Source: Gardnerella massiliensis (lineage in GTDB: Bacteria; Actinomycetota; Actinomycetes; Actinomycetales; Bifidobacteriaceae). From it: a stretch of DNA of 47,022 bases. The stretch lies in NCBI RefSeq assembly GCF_003408845.1, contig NZ_LRTV01000013.1, positions 1 through 47,022 on the forward strand, read 5' to 3'. Position numbers and translations under genes: made by a program. This document shows, one piece after another, positions 33,212 through 41,437 of this stretch. Every line of letters starts with the position of its first letter. Position 1 is the stretch's first letter. The notes under the pieces are model-generated. The model searched no databases, was not told the DNA's origin, and was given only the letters and a program-made list of their open reading frames with translations.

Positions 33212-34492
33212 ATGAAAGAAAAGCACGTAATGAACGCTGGAACACGAGTACGATCGGGTTTGATTATATCCGTTTTATCGCTTAATGCTTTTCTTATAAC
33301 AAGCTGTAGATTTGGCGTAAGTCTATATCTTTTAATACATGTCGACTTATCTCACGCAGCGCTTAACGCGGTTTCCGTAGCACTTATGACCTGCGTAGCA
33401 GCACCGCTTGGCGGAATTATTGCAGATAAATATCCACCAACTAGATTGTTTATAGCGCTAACGTTCTGTTTTGCCTTGTTGTGCACTGGATACGGTTTCG
33501 CTTTAGTAGCACAGCATAATCTTATTGCTATTACGGTTACACTACTCGGCATAATATTCGGGTTCTTTACCGCATTTTCTTCGCCTAATCAAAAAGTATT
33601 GATGGCGTATAGCGCACCGACTGGCGAAAAAACCAAATTTTTAGCAAGCATGCGCATGTGGATTAATCTCAGCAGGCTTGCTGCACCTGCGATTACTGGC
33701 ATATTTGTTGATATATGCAACCCGCTCATTTTCTTTACGAGCATTGCTATTGTGATGATACTAGCGGCGCTACCTCTACTGTTAGTTAATCTAAACCAGC
33801 AAACACAAAATAGCGCAAACAATACGAAAACAGGAAGCAATAAAACTGCTGGTTTTGCAGCTTCTCTACACTATATGAAATCTACACCATGGTTAATAGT
33901 CTTAGGAGTAGTATCAGCATTACAATCAGGCTCATGGCTTGCTGCATTCAGACTAATGGGAGCACACCATTGTCTCACACTTTTTCATTCGGCATCCACA
34001 TGGGGATCAATAGTCAGCATATTTAACATTGGCATGATTGTAGGTTCGCTATTATGCAAATATATTGTGCTACATTATGAGATTTTATACTCTATTTTAT
34101 TACCTGGATTCCTTTCTATTCCTTTACTTATTTTTGCACTTAATAATTGGATTGCTCTTTTTCTTTGCTCTGCTTTCATTGCAGGTATTATTTTTGACGC
34201 AACTATTGTCTATGGGCAAACAGCTCTTCTCGACGGCATACCAACACACATTCTCGGCGCGACTACTACTTTTACTTCTATTATGGAGCAATGCGGCATT
34301 ATCGTAGGGTATGCAAGCGTACTAGCATGGGGAAATCTAAATTCATCATTATTCATAATGATTGCAGCTGGCGTAATACTTATTTCAACAGGTATAGCCT
34401 TATGGATTATTCAAACTCGTAAACAAACATACCCATCAATGCTTACCAAAGATTATTGGACACCATCAACATGGGTAAAAAGAAGCATATAA
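33212..34492 (+). CDS. Major facilitator superfamily transporter
   Basis: A 426-residue protein with about twelve hydrophobic helices and a loop between helices 2 and 3 (LGGIIADKYPPTRLF) that fits the MFS motif A. A central polar loop (NQQTQNSANNTKTGSNKTAG) divides the two halves. The ATG at 33212 lacks a ribosome site; ATG 33230 (MNAGTRVRSG) behind GAAAGAAAAG is an alternative. Resembles drug/efflux-type MFS proteins rather than sugar symporters; substrate cannot be assigned. It follows the minisatellite and converges with the lipoprotein gene. Confidence 0.82.
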   Translation: MKEKHVMNAGTRVRSGLIISVLSLNAFLITSCRFGVSLYLLIHVDLSHAALNAVSVALMTCVAAPLGGIIADKYPPTRLFIALTFCFALLCTGYGFALVAQHNLIAITVTLLGIIFGFFTAFSSPNQKVLMAYSAPTGEKTKFLASMRMWINLSRLAAPAITGIFVDICNPLIFFTSIAIVMILAALPLLLVNLNQQTQNSANNTKTGSNKTAGFAASLHYMKSTPWLIVLGVVSALQSGSWLAAFRLMGAHHCLTLFHSASTWGSIVSIFNIGMIVGSLLCKYIVLHYEILYSILLPGFLSIPLLIFALNNWIALFLCSAFIAGIIFDATIVYGQTALLDGIPTHILGATTTFTSIMEQCGIIVGYASVLAWGNLNSSLFIMIAAGVILISTGIALWIIQTRKQTYPSMLTKDYWTPSTWVKRSI

Positions 34493-34536
34493 CAAGCTAT
34501 TTAGTGCGAAAGCACAATAAAGCTATGCAAATGCAA

Positions 34537-35061
34537 CTACATCACAGGGCAATTAGTTTGCACATCCTGTTGGAATCCTGACGGATCTCCCAGTTTTGCT
34601 TTACGCATGTGCTCTTTGAAAAAGTTTCGCGTTGCATCATCACAACGATCTGGACCCATAAACGGCATGCTAGGCACTTTTTCAAGCTCATGCAAAGCTT
34701 TACTTGCCGCTTGTTCATCACTAGCATACGTATCTAGCCATTGCCGTTCCCAAGCACACTGATAATAATTAGATGCTTGCGTATCACCATATCCACTCTG
34801 GAACTGACCGTCTTTTTCTTCTCCAACCAAGTTTGCAGGAGCTTTATATTTTTCAGGCCAACTAAGCTTTGCCACAGATTCCTGATATTCCTTCTCTATA
34901 TGAGCAAAATCAACAATCTCTCTAGGCGAACTATTTTGCGAGCGCTCACCACCCACACCACTCGCATTATTGTTGCCTACTCCTCCACACGCATTAAACA
35001 TAAGAAGCGCACTAAGCACACCAACAATAAGAGTTGCTTTACCAATAGTATGATTATTCAT
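34537..35061 (-). CDS. Lipoprotein of unknown function, last gene of the efflux operon
   Basis: A 174-residue protein with a lipoprotein signal (lipobox FNAC, C25, followed by Gly-rich linker) and GAAGGA before the ATG. The mature domain is hydrophilic, with a Trp/Tyr/Cys-containing segment (ASNYYQCAWERQWLDTYAS), a second cysteine in GPDRCDDATRNFF and a third, TNCPVM, at the C-terminus. I do not recognise a family. It lies 27 bp after the FtsX-like permease, so it is probably co-transcribed and could assist or sense at the cell surface. Confidence 0.75.
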   Translation of the reverse strand: MNNHTIGKATLIVGVLSALLMFNACGGVGNNNASGVGGERSQNSSPREIVDFAHIEKEYQESVAKLSWPEKYKAPANLVGEEKDGQFQSGYGDTQASNYYQCAWERQWLDTYASDEQAASKALHELEKVPSMPFMGPDRCDDATRNFFKEHMRKAKLGDPSGFQQDVQTNCPVM

Positions 35062-35088
35062 TATTCCTTCTTTCTTATTTTTTGAAAA

Positions 35089-36300
35089 TTAACGCAATGC
35101 TAATGCTGGTTGTAAACGCGATGCTTTTATTGCCGGCACCACACTTCCAGCAAGCGCTGTAATAAAAGCCGCAATAACAGCTCCAATAGCAGCTTCATAT
35201 GGGTAAACTGGCGGACTAACTGGGCTTGCTGCATCCCAAAAACTTGATGCTATAGACACAAGACCAAAAGAAACAGCAACAGCAGCAATCGAAACTATCA
35301 GCGCTAAAATGATCGCACTGCCTAACACGAGTGAAGCAATCGACCATCTAGTAGCACCCAAAGCTCTGCGTATAAGCAGTTCATGCGTGCGCTGCTCCAA
35401 CGATGCTAAACCAATATTGATTAAACCTAGCGCGGAAACAAAAAGCAATAATGCTGCTACGATAGCAAAACTTAATTGCAATACTGTTATCACATTCTCG
35501 TAATCATCACTATTATCATGTCTTCTAATTTCGTTTACTTGTCCACTACAACAGTCGTAAAGAGCATCTGAAACATAAGATTTAATTGATTTTTGAGAAC
35601 GATTTTCTTTATTCAACCAGTAGATTGAACCTTGAGCTTCTTTTCCAGAATATTCCCAAAGAGTTGAAGCGTAACGTAATAATCCTAGAATATTCACGTA
35701 TACTTTTGCTGAGTCTACGCCATCGTTCACAACTCCAACAATCCTTATAGGACTCATTTGTGTTGTTTTGCGAGAAGTAATAAATGCTACTTCACCAATC
35801 TTGTATCTTTTGCTAGCAGATTGGTTTACTACCATTTCTAATGCGTTGCTTTTAGCGCTATTACTAAACCATCTTCCACTTACAATAGGTAAGTTATAAA
35901 CTTTGTTGTATCCTGCCGTAGTGTAAACAGCGTCAACATATTGAAGATTGCTTGTCTTATATTCTTTGCTTATTTTTACACTATTCGAGGCTGGCATAGA
36001 AGCGCTAAACAGTAGTCCAGTGTTTGGTTGTAGCATAACGTTAGCGTTACGGTTTGCGGATTCAATGCGATTTAAGAATTTGTTAAATACTGAATATTCG
36101 TCAAAATTTTGTGCTGAAAAAGTAATCTCGTATGTTGGTCTACGACCGTTTAGCTGTTCGTTAGTTGCAATAAGATAGTCCTTACCAACCGTGCCGATAA
36201 GCACTGACGCAATAACGGCAATGATGCCTATAAACATTGAAAAACCTGTGAGGAAGGATCTCATAGGAGACAGGCGCAAATCTTTAAGCAGCATGATCAT
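35089..36300 (-). CDS. MacB/FtsX-like ABC efflux permease
   Basis: A 403-residue permease (start ATG 36300 chosen, with GGAAGG 11 bases upstream inside the ATPase gene; a GTG nine bases earlier is possible). One N-terminal helix, a large extracellular domain of about 220 residues, and three C-terminal helices (SFAIVAALLLFVSALGLINI, ASLVLGSAIILALIVSIAAV, AIGAVIAAFITALAGSVVPA) match the FtsX/MacB plan, as does the terminal PAIKASRLQPALALR. It overlaps the ATPase gene by 17 bp. With the ATPase and adaptor it should form a MacAB/YknXYZ-like exporter used against, or for, peptides. Confidence 0.88.
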   Translation of the reverse strand: MIMLLKDLRLSPMRSFLTGFSMFIGIIAVIASVLIGTVGKDYLIATNEQLNGRRPTYEITFSAQNFDEYSVFNKFLNRIESANRNANVMLQPNTGLLFSASMPASNSVKISKEYKTSNLQYVDAVYTTAGYNKVYNLPIVSGRWFSNSAKSNALEMVVNQSASKRYKIGEVAFITSRKTTQMSPIRIVGVVNDGVDSAKVYVNILGLLRYASTLWEYSGKEAQGSIYWLNKENRSQKSIKSYVSDALYDCCSGQVNEIRRHDNSDDYENVITVLQLSFAIVAALLLFVSALGLINIGLASLEQRTHELLIRRALGATRWSIASLVLGSAIILALIVSIAAVAVSFGLVSIASSFWDAASPVSPPVYPYEAAIGAVIAAFITALAGSVVPAIKASRLQPALALR

Positions 36301-36994
36301 AAAGAACACCGCCTTCCATAGTAAAAATGTGAGAGCAAGAACGAGCCACTTTCATATCATGAGTGACTAATAGTAATGTTGTTCCAGATTCTTGAACACG
36401 ATCATGCAACACTTGAAGCACTTTTTCTCCCGTACTACTATCGAGCGCACCAGTTGGCTCGTCACAAATAAGTAATTCGGGATTAGTGACGAGAGCACGC
36501 GCTATCGCAACTCTCTGCTGTTCACCGCCTGATAGACTTCCAGGGTATTCGTTTAGTTTATCTTGCAATCCAACAGCACATAATGCTTCTTCTATCGTTT
36601 TTCTTCTTTTCTGCTTGCTTTGTTGTAGTCCTGCGTATAAAAGCGGCAACTCAACATTTTCTCTAATACTTAAATGCTTAATAAGCGAATAGTTTTGAAA
36701 AACAAAACCAATATTTCTAGCGCGCATATGCGATACTGTATTATCACTACACTTTTGGATTGACTTGCCAGAATAATAGTATTTTCCAGTAAAATTTTTA
36801 TTCAAAAATCCAATAATAGAAATAAGGCTCGTTTTGCCAGATCCAGACCTGCCAACTACCGCGTATGTTTCACCTTGATTAAGTAGCATAGACGCAGAGT
36901 TGACAGTGGTAAGCCATTCGCCATTGCCTAGTTTTACACGCGCTGACACGTCTTGTAGTTCAACCAGTGGAACAGGATTGTTTCCCATAATCAT
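36284..36994 (-). CDS. MacB/LolD-like ABC transporter ATPase
   Basis: A 236-residue ATPase with all motifs: Walker [10 protein letters not shown] (about 48-56), signature LSGGEQQR, Walker [13 protein letters not shown] and switch histidine in LLVTHDMK. The sequence belongs to the LolD/MacB/FtsE-like group that partners FtsX permeases. Its start overlaps the adaptor gene stop by 4 bp (ATGA), with AGGAG upstream. Expected to power the exporter formed by the flanking genes. Confidence 0.92.
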   Translation of the reverse strand: MIMGNNPVPLVELQDVSARVKLGNGEWLTTVNSASMLLNQGETYAVVGRSGSGKTSLISIIGFLNKNFTGKYYYSGKSIQKCSDNTVSHMRARNIGFVFQNYSLIKHLSIRENVELPLLYAGLQQSKQKRRKTIEEALCAVGLQDKLNEYPGSLSGGEQQRVAIARALVTNPELLICDEPTGALDSSTGEKVLQVLHDRVQESGTTLLLVTHDMKVARSCSHIFTMEGGVLYDHAA

Positions 36995-37893
36995 TGCACT
37001 CCTGGAATGAGATCAGGAGAAACACCTGCTACAACATCACCCTCATTCAAGCCAGACGTAATTTCAATATTAGCGCCGTCACTGATTCCAAGACCAACTT
37101 CTTTATGCTCCCAATTATCGCCTTTTTTGTATGAGACTAAGCCTTTTTGAACTCTTCCAGCAACCGCACTAACGGGCAGCGTTAGAACCGATTGTTTATG
37201 CTTGCCATTAAAAACAAGCGTCGCATTTTGGCCTGATTCTACTTCTGCGCTTTTATCTATTAAACACGTTAAAACTTTTGACGATACACTAGGTGTACTT
37301 TGCACACTCGACTCATCTGTTTGAGTCGAATCAGCATTATCATTCTTGCTACTACCCAAAGCTGCAATATCGGTAGAAGTTCCACCGCTTTGTACTATTT
37401 GCAAACAATTGGTTGGTCCAACACCGTCTTCAACTTGGAAGCGACCTTTAACATCTGTAATATCCGCAGAACGAAGTAAAGCTTTTGCGTTAAGGCTTAT
37501 TGAAAAACCTTCATATTTAAGAGTGAATAGTGGGAAAGATTTAGGCACGTCCGCAGATGATTCAGCTACTGACACAACTTTAGCGTCTACGGGAGCAATA
37601 ATTTTGTTACCGGCATTGTAGCCTAAAATACTTCCAGCTTTTACAGCACTTCCTGCTTTTACCGATGGAGAAAAATTCCCTCTACCTACAGCAGTTATAA
37701 CAAAGGTAGACGATTGTTCTATTGCTGCTTTACCAGACACAACTTGTGTTAAAGGCTGTTTTTTGACTGAAACAAGTGGAACTGAATCATGTGATGCCTG
37801 CTGTTGACTATTATCAACTGCTCTACCAGAGCATGCAGTAAGCAAACACACTGGCAGAGCAGCTAACAAGAATACTTTCGTAAACTTACGCAT
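36991..37893 (-). CDS. Membrane-fusion (HlyD/YknX-like) lipoprotein adaptor
   Basis: A 300-residue protein starting at 37893 behind AAGGAG, with lipobox LTAC and C21. The body shows the adaptor pattern: a lipoyl-like segment (VKAGSAVKAGSILGYNAGNKIIAPVDAKVVSV), and a C-terminal beta-domain (NATLVFNGKHKQSVLTLPVSAV, GLNEGDVVAGV). There is no long coiled-coil hairpin, so it is a short Gram-positive form. A Ser/Thr/Asp-rich insert lies near residues 185-210. First gene of the operon, divergent from the two-component cassette. Related YknX in Bacillus works with YknYZ in protection against a secreted toxin. Confidence 0.82.
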   Translation of the reverse strand: MRKFTKVFLLAALPVCLLTACSGRAVDNSQQQASHDSVPLVSVKKQPLTQVVSGKAAIEQSSTFVITAVGRGNFSPSVKAGSAVKAGSILGYNAGNKIIAPVDAKVVSVAESSADVPKSFPLFTLKYEGFSISLNAKALLRSADITDVKGRFQVEDGVGPTNCLQIVQSGGTSTDIAALGSSKNDNADSTQTDESSVQSTPSVSSKVLTCLIDKSAEVESGQNATLVFNGKHKQSVLTLPVSAVAGRVQKGLVSYKKGDNWEHKEVGLGISDGANIEITSGLNEGDVVAGVSPDLIPGVQ

Positions 37894-38133
37894 AACACAA
37901 AGCTCCTTACTCTCCAAACTCGTAAACGCATAGGATGCGTCGAAACAAGCCTCTCAAACTGATCCAAAATAAATAAAGGGCTCGTTAATGCTGCAATTAA
38001 CGCTTTTATGATTGACACTTTATTGAGGATTTCAGCTTTTGCTTAATAGCCTATAATCGACGTAAAGAGTTTGCATCACACTAAATGATGATTTTATTTA
38101 TGATTCTTGGAGCTTGCGTAATACCAGAGAATG

Positions 38134-38256
38134 ATTTATTTTGCATAGAGTTTATACACTACTGAGCGATTGACTTGCGCATAGCCTCAACCACATTGCT
38201 TTGAATCACTAAGCTTTAAGCGAACTTATTCGCTGCGGAGTAACCCCCGTAAGCTC
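38134..38256. repeat. Left 123-bp direct repeat flanking the peptide/two-component cassette
   Basis: Matches 41315-41437 with four mismatches over 123 bp, in the same orientation, 3181 bp apart. The right copy spans the last 15 codons and stop of the HicB-like gene plus downstream DNA, so the left copy contains a displaced gene 3' end (38209-38256). Confidence 0.95.
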
Positions 38257-38281
38257 CAGTAACTACCTTTATACAATCTGC

Positions 38282-38310
38282 TTTGTAAAGGTTTTCCTAG
38301 ACAAGATATT
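38282..38310. promoter_or_regulatory. 29-bp repeated regulatory element, copy upstream of the response regulator
   Basis: Identical over 29 bp to 40245-40273; begins TTTGTAAAGGTTTTCC and ends AGACAAGATATT. It lies 57 bp before the response-regulator start, with TATTAT at 38331-38336 as a possible -10. An imperfect inverted copy of its core (ACCTTTATACAA) precedes it. Confidence 0.75.
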
Positions 38311-38367
38311 CATCATACAAATTCAAGTACTATTATTACTTAAATAATGCTTTTCTAAAGGAGCAAT

Positions 38368-39039
38368 ATGATAGCAAAGCATATTACTGTTGGCATTGTT
38401 GATGATGATTGTTTTTGTCTACACGGCCTAAAAACATATATTGAACAGGTTGTTCCGTCCTGCAATATTTGCTGGTTGTCCACGTTTGCCGATCAAGCAA
38501 TTCAGTTTTGTCAAAATCAATGCCCGGACGTGCTGCTAATTGACATGTATATGTCTGGGGTTTCGGGAATCAAAATATTATACGAATTGCGAAGAAGATA
38601 CTCACTCCCAATAATAATTGCTATAACTTCATTCCCTATCAACGATTATGCTTTAAAAGCATCAACAGCAGGCGCACAAGGCATTGTTGGAAAGAACCAC
38701 CCAGAAACTATTTGCGCCATGCTTAGCAGTATTGCCCATGGCACATTCAAGCCACAAATAATAGGAGATTTTCATTTTGACGACACGATGACAGCATTTC
38801 AACGTTTGCAAAATAAGCCCAAAAATGGACGCCTTGCTTTAACGGATCATGAGACTGAAATTGTAAAGTTGTGCAGTAAAGGCATGACTAATGCGCAAAT
38901 CGCTAAACGTTTATTTGTTGAAACTTGTACTGTGGAAACTATCCTTCGTCGCGTGTTCAAAAAATTGAATGTGACAAATCGTTCACGACTTATTACTACA
39001 TGGCTGCATGATGAATATTTAGGAAATGATACACAATGA
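38368..39039 (+). CDS. NarL/LuxR-family response regulator
   Basis: A 223-residue regulator. The receiver domain (1-125) has the acidic pocket VDDDC (11-15), phospho-acceptor D59 in VLLIDMYMSG, T87 in AITSF, and the conserved lysine K109 in VGKN. The C-terminal LuxR-type HTH (about 157-212) reads LTDHETEIVKLCSKGMTNAQ, then AKRLFVETCTVETILRRVFKKLN. AAAGGAG precedes the ATG. It overlaps the kinase gene by 4 bp. The 29-bp element upstream of both this operon and the secreted-protein operon is its most obvious binding site, implying positive feedback. DNA is more AT-rich than in neighbouring sugar genes. Confidence 0.9.
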   Translation: MIAKHITVGIVDDDCFCLHGLKTYIEQVVPSCNICWLSTFADQAIQFCQNQCPDVLLIDMYMSGVSGIKILYELRRRYSLPIIIAITSFPINDYALKASTAGAQGIVGKNHPETICAMLSSIAHGTFKPQIIGDFHFDDTMTAFQRLQNKPKNGRLALTDHETEIVKLCSKGMTNAQIAKRLFVETCTVETILRRVFKKLNVTNRSRLITTWLHDEYLGNDTQ

Positions 39040-40196
39040 TTATTTTCTTAATGCGTCGTTTGCGAGAAAAGCTTATTGACAATAAAACATTTTTACTATT
39101 GGGATGCTTGTCGAGCACAATGGATGCATATATTTACTCAAATAGCGACAATATCACAATACAACTTGTCATAGTTTACATGATTCTTGCTGCTATAAAT
39201 CTGTTTCTTTGCTTGCTCCCGCATTTTATGAGCATGTTCTATATTTTTGTACATCTAAGCATTCTTGTTATTCCTAGTCTGAATCTTCCACCAGTAACTT
39301 TCGGGCTAATCATATCATTTGTTTTTATTTCGTATTTATATCCGATTCAATTTACACTACCTTTATTCTTAGTAATAGATGCGTTACACTACGTTGCATA
39401 CCGATACTTATCAACTTTGTCTTTCAAGTATCTTATTGCTTACCTTTTAATAAATATATTTTGCGTTTGCACTGGTATTATTTTGCGCATTTCTCACCAA
39501 AAAATGGTTCTTTATGAAAAAGATAAGCAAACAATTAATAATCTTCATCTGGCTGTGCGAATGCACGATAGATTAACTAATAAGATTGCAGATATTGCAC
39601 TACAAAGTAAAATAGCATTACTTGACAAGTCTATTTCTAAAAAACAGCGAAGTGCTATTGAGGCAATAAATGATTTGGCAGATCAGGCTTTTGAAGAAGG
39701 ACATAATATTATCGACATTCTACGTGGAAATACTGCTAAGCAAGATGCTCGAAGCGAGTTCATCCAGCACATTGAAGATACACTACAAATGAACGACTCA
39801 ATCAACACATCTTGTGGATTAAAAGGAAAATCAATATGCAATATATCTAGTAACGATATTCCTGAAGACATTAGCGATGAAATCATCTGTGAAGTTATTG
39901 AATTAATCGAAGAACTATATTTGAACATGCGAAAATATGCTTCTTTAGTTTATTACATCAGAATTTCGATACGTGAAAAACAAATTGTTATAAAACAGTT
40001 CAATGTTCGATTTTTGGGCGGGAAAAGTAAAGATGCAATTCGCTCAGTATCTCAAAAAGGACTTCTGCTTCATCGCGATACCCTAAAGCATTTAGGCGGT
40101 TCACTCTATTTTCGAGCCTTTGGTAAGTATTGGGAATGTAATGCAGTTATCCCTTTCAAAAATGAACATAACTGTATAGATAGTATGCCTTACTGA
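39036..40196 (+). CDS. Sensor histidine kinase with degenerate ATPase domain
   Basis: A 386-residue membrane kinase. About five or six helices occupy residues 15-150, with no large extracellular domain, as in peptide-sensing kinases. A HisKA_3-like box MHDRLTNKIADIAL places the phospho-histidine at H177. The ATPase N box is recognisable (ELIEELYLNMRKYAS, N297), but the usual DxGxG loop is replaced by FNVRFLGGKSKD and the rest is poorly conserved, so catalytic strength is uncertain. Its ATG lies inside the regulator stop (ATGA); a second ATG at 39051 is possible. It should pair with the preceding regulator and could sense the product of the downstream secreted-protein gene. Confidence 0.82.
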   Translation: MIIFLMRRLREKLIDNKTFLLLGCLSSTMDAYIYSNSDNITIQLVIVYMILAAINLFLCLLPHFMSMFYIFVHLSILVIPSLNLPPVTFGLIISFVFISYLYPIQFTLPLFLVIDALHYVAYRYLSTLSFKYLIAYLLINIFCVCTGIILRISHQKMVLYEKDKQTINNLHLAVRMHDRLTNKIADIALQSKIALLDKSISKKQRSAIEAINDLADQAFEEGHNIIDILRGNTAKQDARSEFIQHIEDTLQMNDSINTSCGLKGKSICNISSNDIPEDISDEIICEVIELIEELYLNMRKYASLVYYIRISIREKQIVIKQFNVRFLGGKSKDAIRSVSQKGLLLHRDTLKHLGGSLYFRAFGKYWECNAVIPFKNEHNCIDSMPY

Positions 40197-40244
40197 TTCA
40201 GTTTAAAAGATTAATGAATCTTAAGCAGTTTTAGATAGTAATTA

Positions 40245-40273
40245 TTTGTAAAGGTTTTCCTAGACAAGATATT
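40245..40273. promoter_or_regulatory. 29-bp repeated regulatory element, copy upstream of the secreted-protein gene
   Basis: Exact copy of 38282-38310. It lies 83 bp before the secreted-protein start; TATAAA at 40300-40305 may be the -10, and a second, shorter core match (TTGTCAAGGTTTT, 40306-40318) follows. Confidence 0.75.
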
Positions 40274-40356
40274 GTTTACCTTTTAGCACGCCATTAATTT
40301 ATAAATTGTCAAGGTTTTTGGCATAAACAGTTACTTCTCGTACAGAAAGGCATATT

Positions 40357-40827
40357 ATGAAGAAGTTAGCTATAGCATGCGTATTATCTGCTTCATTAAT
40401 TTTTAGCAGTATTGTTGTTCCTTCTTCTACTGCACTCGCTCTTGAGCCAACAGATAGCACCGTTGAAAAAAACATAGCATGCGAACACATCACAACAAAA
40501 GATGGTTACCGCGTGTATGTAGTTAATGGATATCTCATTAAAATTCCAGCATCTAACGCAGAACCAACGCAAGCAGAGCTTCGTAACATATTACAAGAAC
40601 GTGGAAAAATTAGTCTTGTAGTTAAAACAATTAAAACTATTTATCATAAACTACCTAAGCAAGTTAAACAATTCATTAAAAGTCATTTAGGATTAAATGA
40701 GCTTATAAAATTTTTGGAGCATTGGACTGGAAAGATTGAAGACGGAATTTATAATGCCTGCAAATCAGCAGGGATGCCAGATTGGATGGCTTGGGTTGTA
40801 ACAAAAGCAATTATGATGTTGCTATAG
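40357..40827 (+). CDS. Secreted protein with cationic hydrophobic C-terminus; candidate bacteriocin-like or signal precursor
   Basis: A 156-residue protein with a Sec-type signal peptide (MKKLAIACVLSASLIF..., likely cut after TALA near residue 28) and AGAAAGG before the ATG. The first mature half is polar; the second half (84-156) is Lys-rich and predicted helical (KLPKQVKQFIKSHLGL), ending in a Trp/Met-rich hydrophobic stretch GMPDWMAWVVTKAIMMLL. Cysteines at 42 and 135 could form a disulfide. Such a cationic amphipathic tail suits a membrane-active peptide, possibly released by processing. No family recognised. It is followed after 10 bp by a four-helix membrane protein, as toxin-immunity pairs often are. 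Function is inferred only. Confidence 0.75.
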   Translation: MKKLAIACVLSASLIFSSIVVPSSTALALEPTDSTVEKNIACEHITTKDGYRVYVVNGYLIKIPASNAEPTQAELRNILQERGKISLVVKTIKTIYHKLPKQVKQFIKSHLGLNELIKFLEHWTGKIEDGIYNACKSAGMPDWMAWVVTKAIMMLL

Positions 40828-40837
40828 TAGGAAAAAT

Positions 40838-41209
40838 ATGAGTAATTCAGAATATACAAAAGCACAAATTCCATCCGTATTTTGGACAATAGCCAATGGC
40901 GTATTTCTTGCTAGCGGAATTGCACTGATTGTAATGCGTAATGATTATCTATGGGGAGTGCCTCAAATTATCGCTGGATTATTTGGACTTGCAACCATGT
41001 TTCTCATTAAAAAACCGTGGTGCGCGCAGCTATATTTTATAGTATCTTCACTAGCCGTAATAGCAAATGGGCTTATGGAAATATTCGGCATAATCCACGG
41101 ATCTGGATACGGTTATGTTCCGCTGATTATTGGCATAATCGTGCTTTTATTTATAGGCCTTGACAAGGATGAAAGTTCAAAAGCTCTTGGAATTGCCAAG
41201 AATAAATAA
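40838..41209 (+). CDS. Small four-helix membrane protein, candidate immunity protein
   Basis: A 123-residue protein made almost entirely of four hydrophobic helices (VFWTIANGVFLASGIALIVM; GVPQIIAGLFGLATMFLI; AQLYFIVSSLAVIANGLMEI; YVPLIIGIIVLLFIGL), with a short polar start and a charged tail (DKDESSKALGIAKNK). AGGA lies before the ATG. It is 10 bp downstream of the secreted-protein gene and ends before a strong terminator, so the two form an operon. Position and topology suggest an immunity or export helper, but no homologous family is recognised. Confidence 0.75.
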   Translation: MSNSEYTKAQIPSVFWTIANGVFLASGIALIVMRNDYLWGVPQIIAGLFGLATMFLIKKPWCAQLYFIVSSLAVIANGLMEIFGIIHGSGYGYVPLIIGIIVLLFIGLDKDESSKALGIAKNK

Positions 41210-41254
41210 AAGCATTAGATTGCGATTTTAACTTAAAAACATATCGCAATTTTC

Positions 41255-41295
41255 AAAGGTCAAGTTGTAGCCATGCATCCTACGGCTTGACCTTT
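41255..41295 (+). terminator. Terminator of the secreted-protein operon
   Basis: AAAGGTCAAG pairs with CTTGACCTTT, with an inner GTAG/CTAC stem; ACTTATTT follows. It lies 45 bp after the stop and inside the cassette, just before the right 123-bp repeat. Confidence 0.85.
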
Positions 41296-41314
41296 ACTTA
41301 TTTATCCGTTATTT

Positions 41315-41437
41315 ATTTATTTTGCATAGAGTTTATACACTACTAAGCGACTTACTTGCGCATAGCCTCAACCACATTGCTTTAAATCACTAAGCTTTAA
41401 GCGAACTTATTCGCTGCGGAGTAACCCCCGTAAGCTC
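41315..41437. repeat. Right 123-bp direct repeat, overlapping the HicB-like gene 3' end
   Basis: Partner of 38134-38256. It includes the last 15 codons and stop of the HicB-like gene (41390-41437) and 75 bp downstream of it. Confidence 0.95.

Larger units (their letters stand above)
37894..38367. other. Intergenic region between efflux operon and response regulator
   Basis: Contains promoters for both directions, a 123-bp near-exact copy of 41315-41437 (38134-38256) and the 29-bp repeated element at 38282-38310. No coding sequence beyond the 15-codon fragment of the HicB-like gene (38209-38256). Confidence 0.85.
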
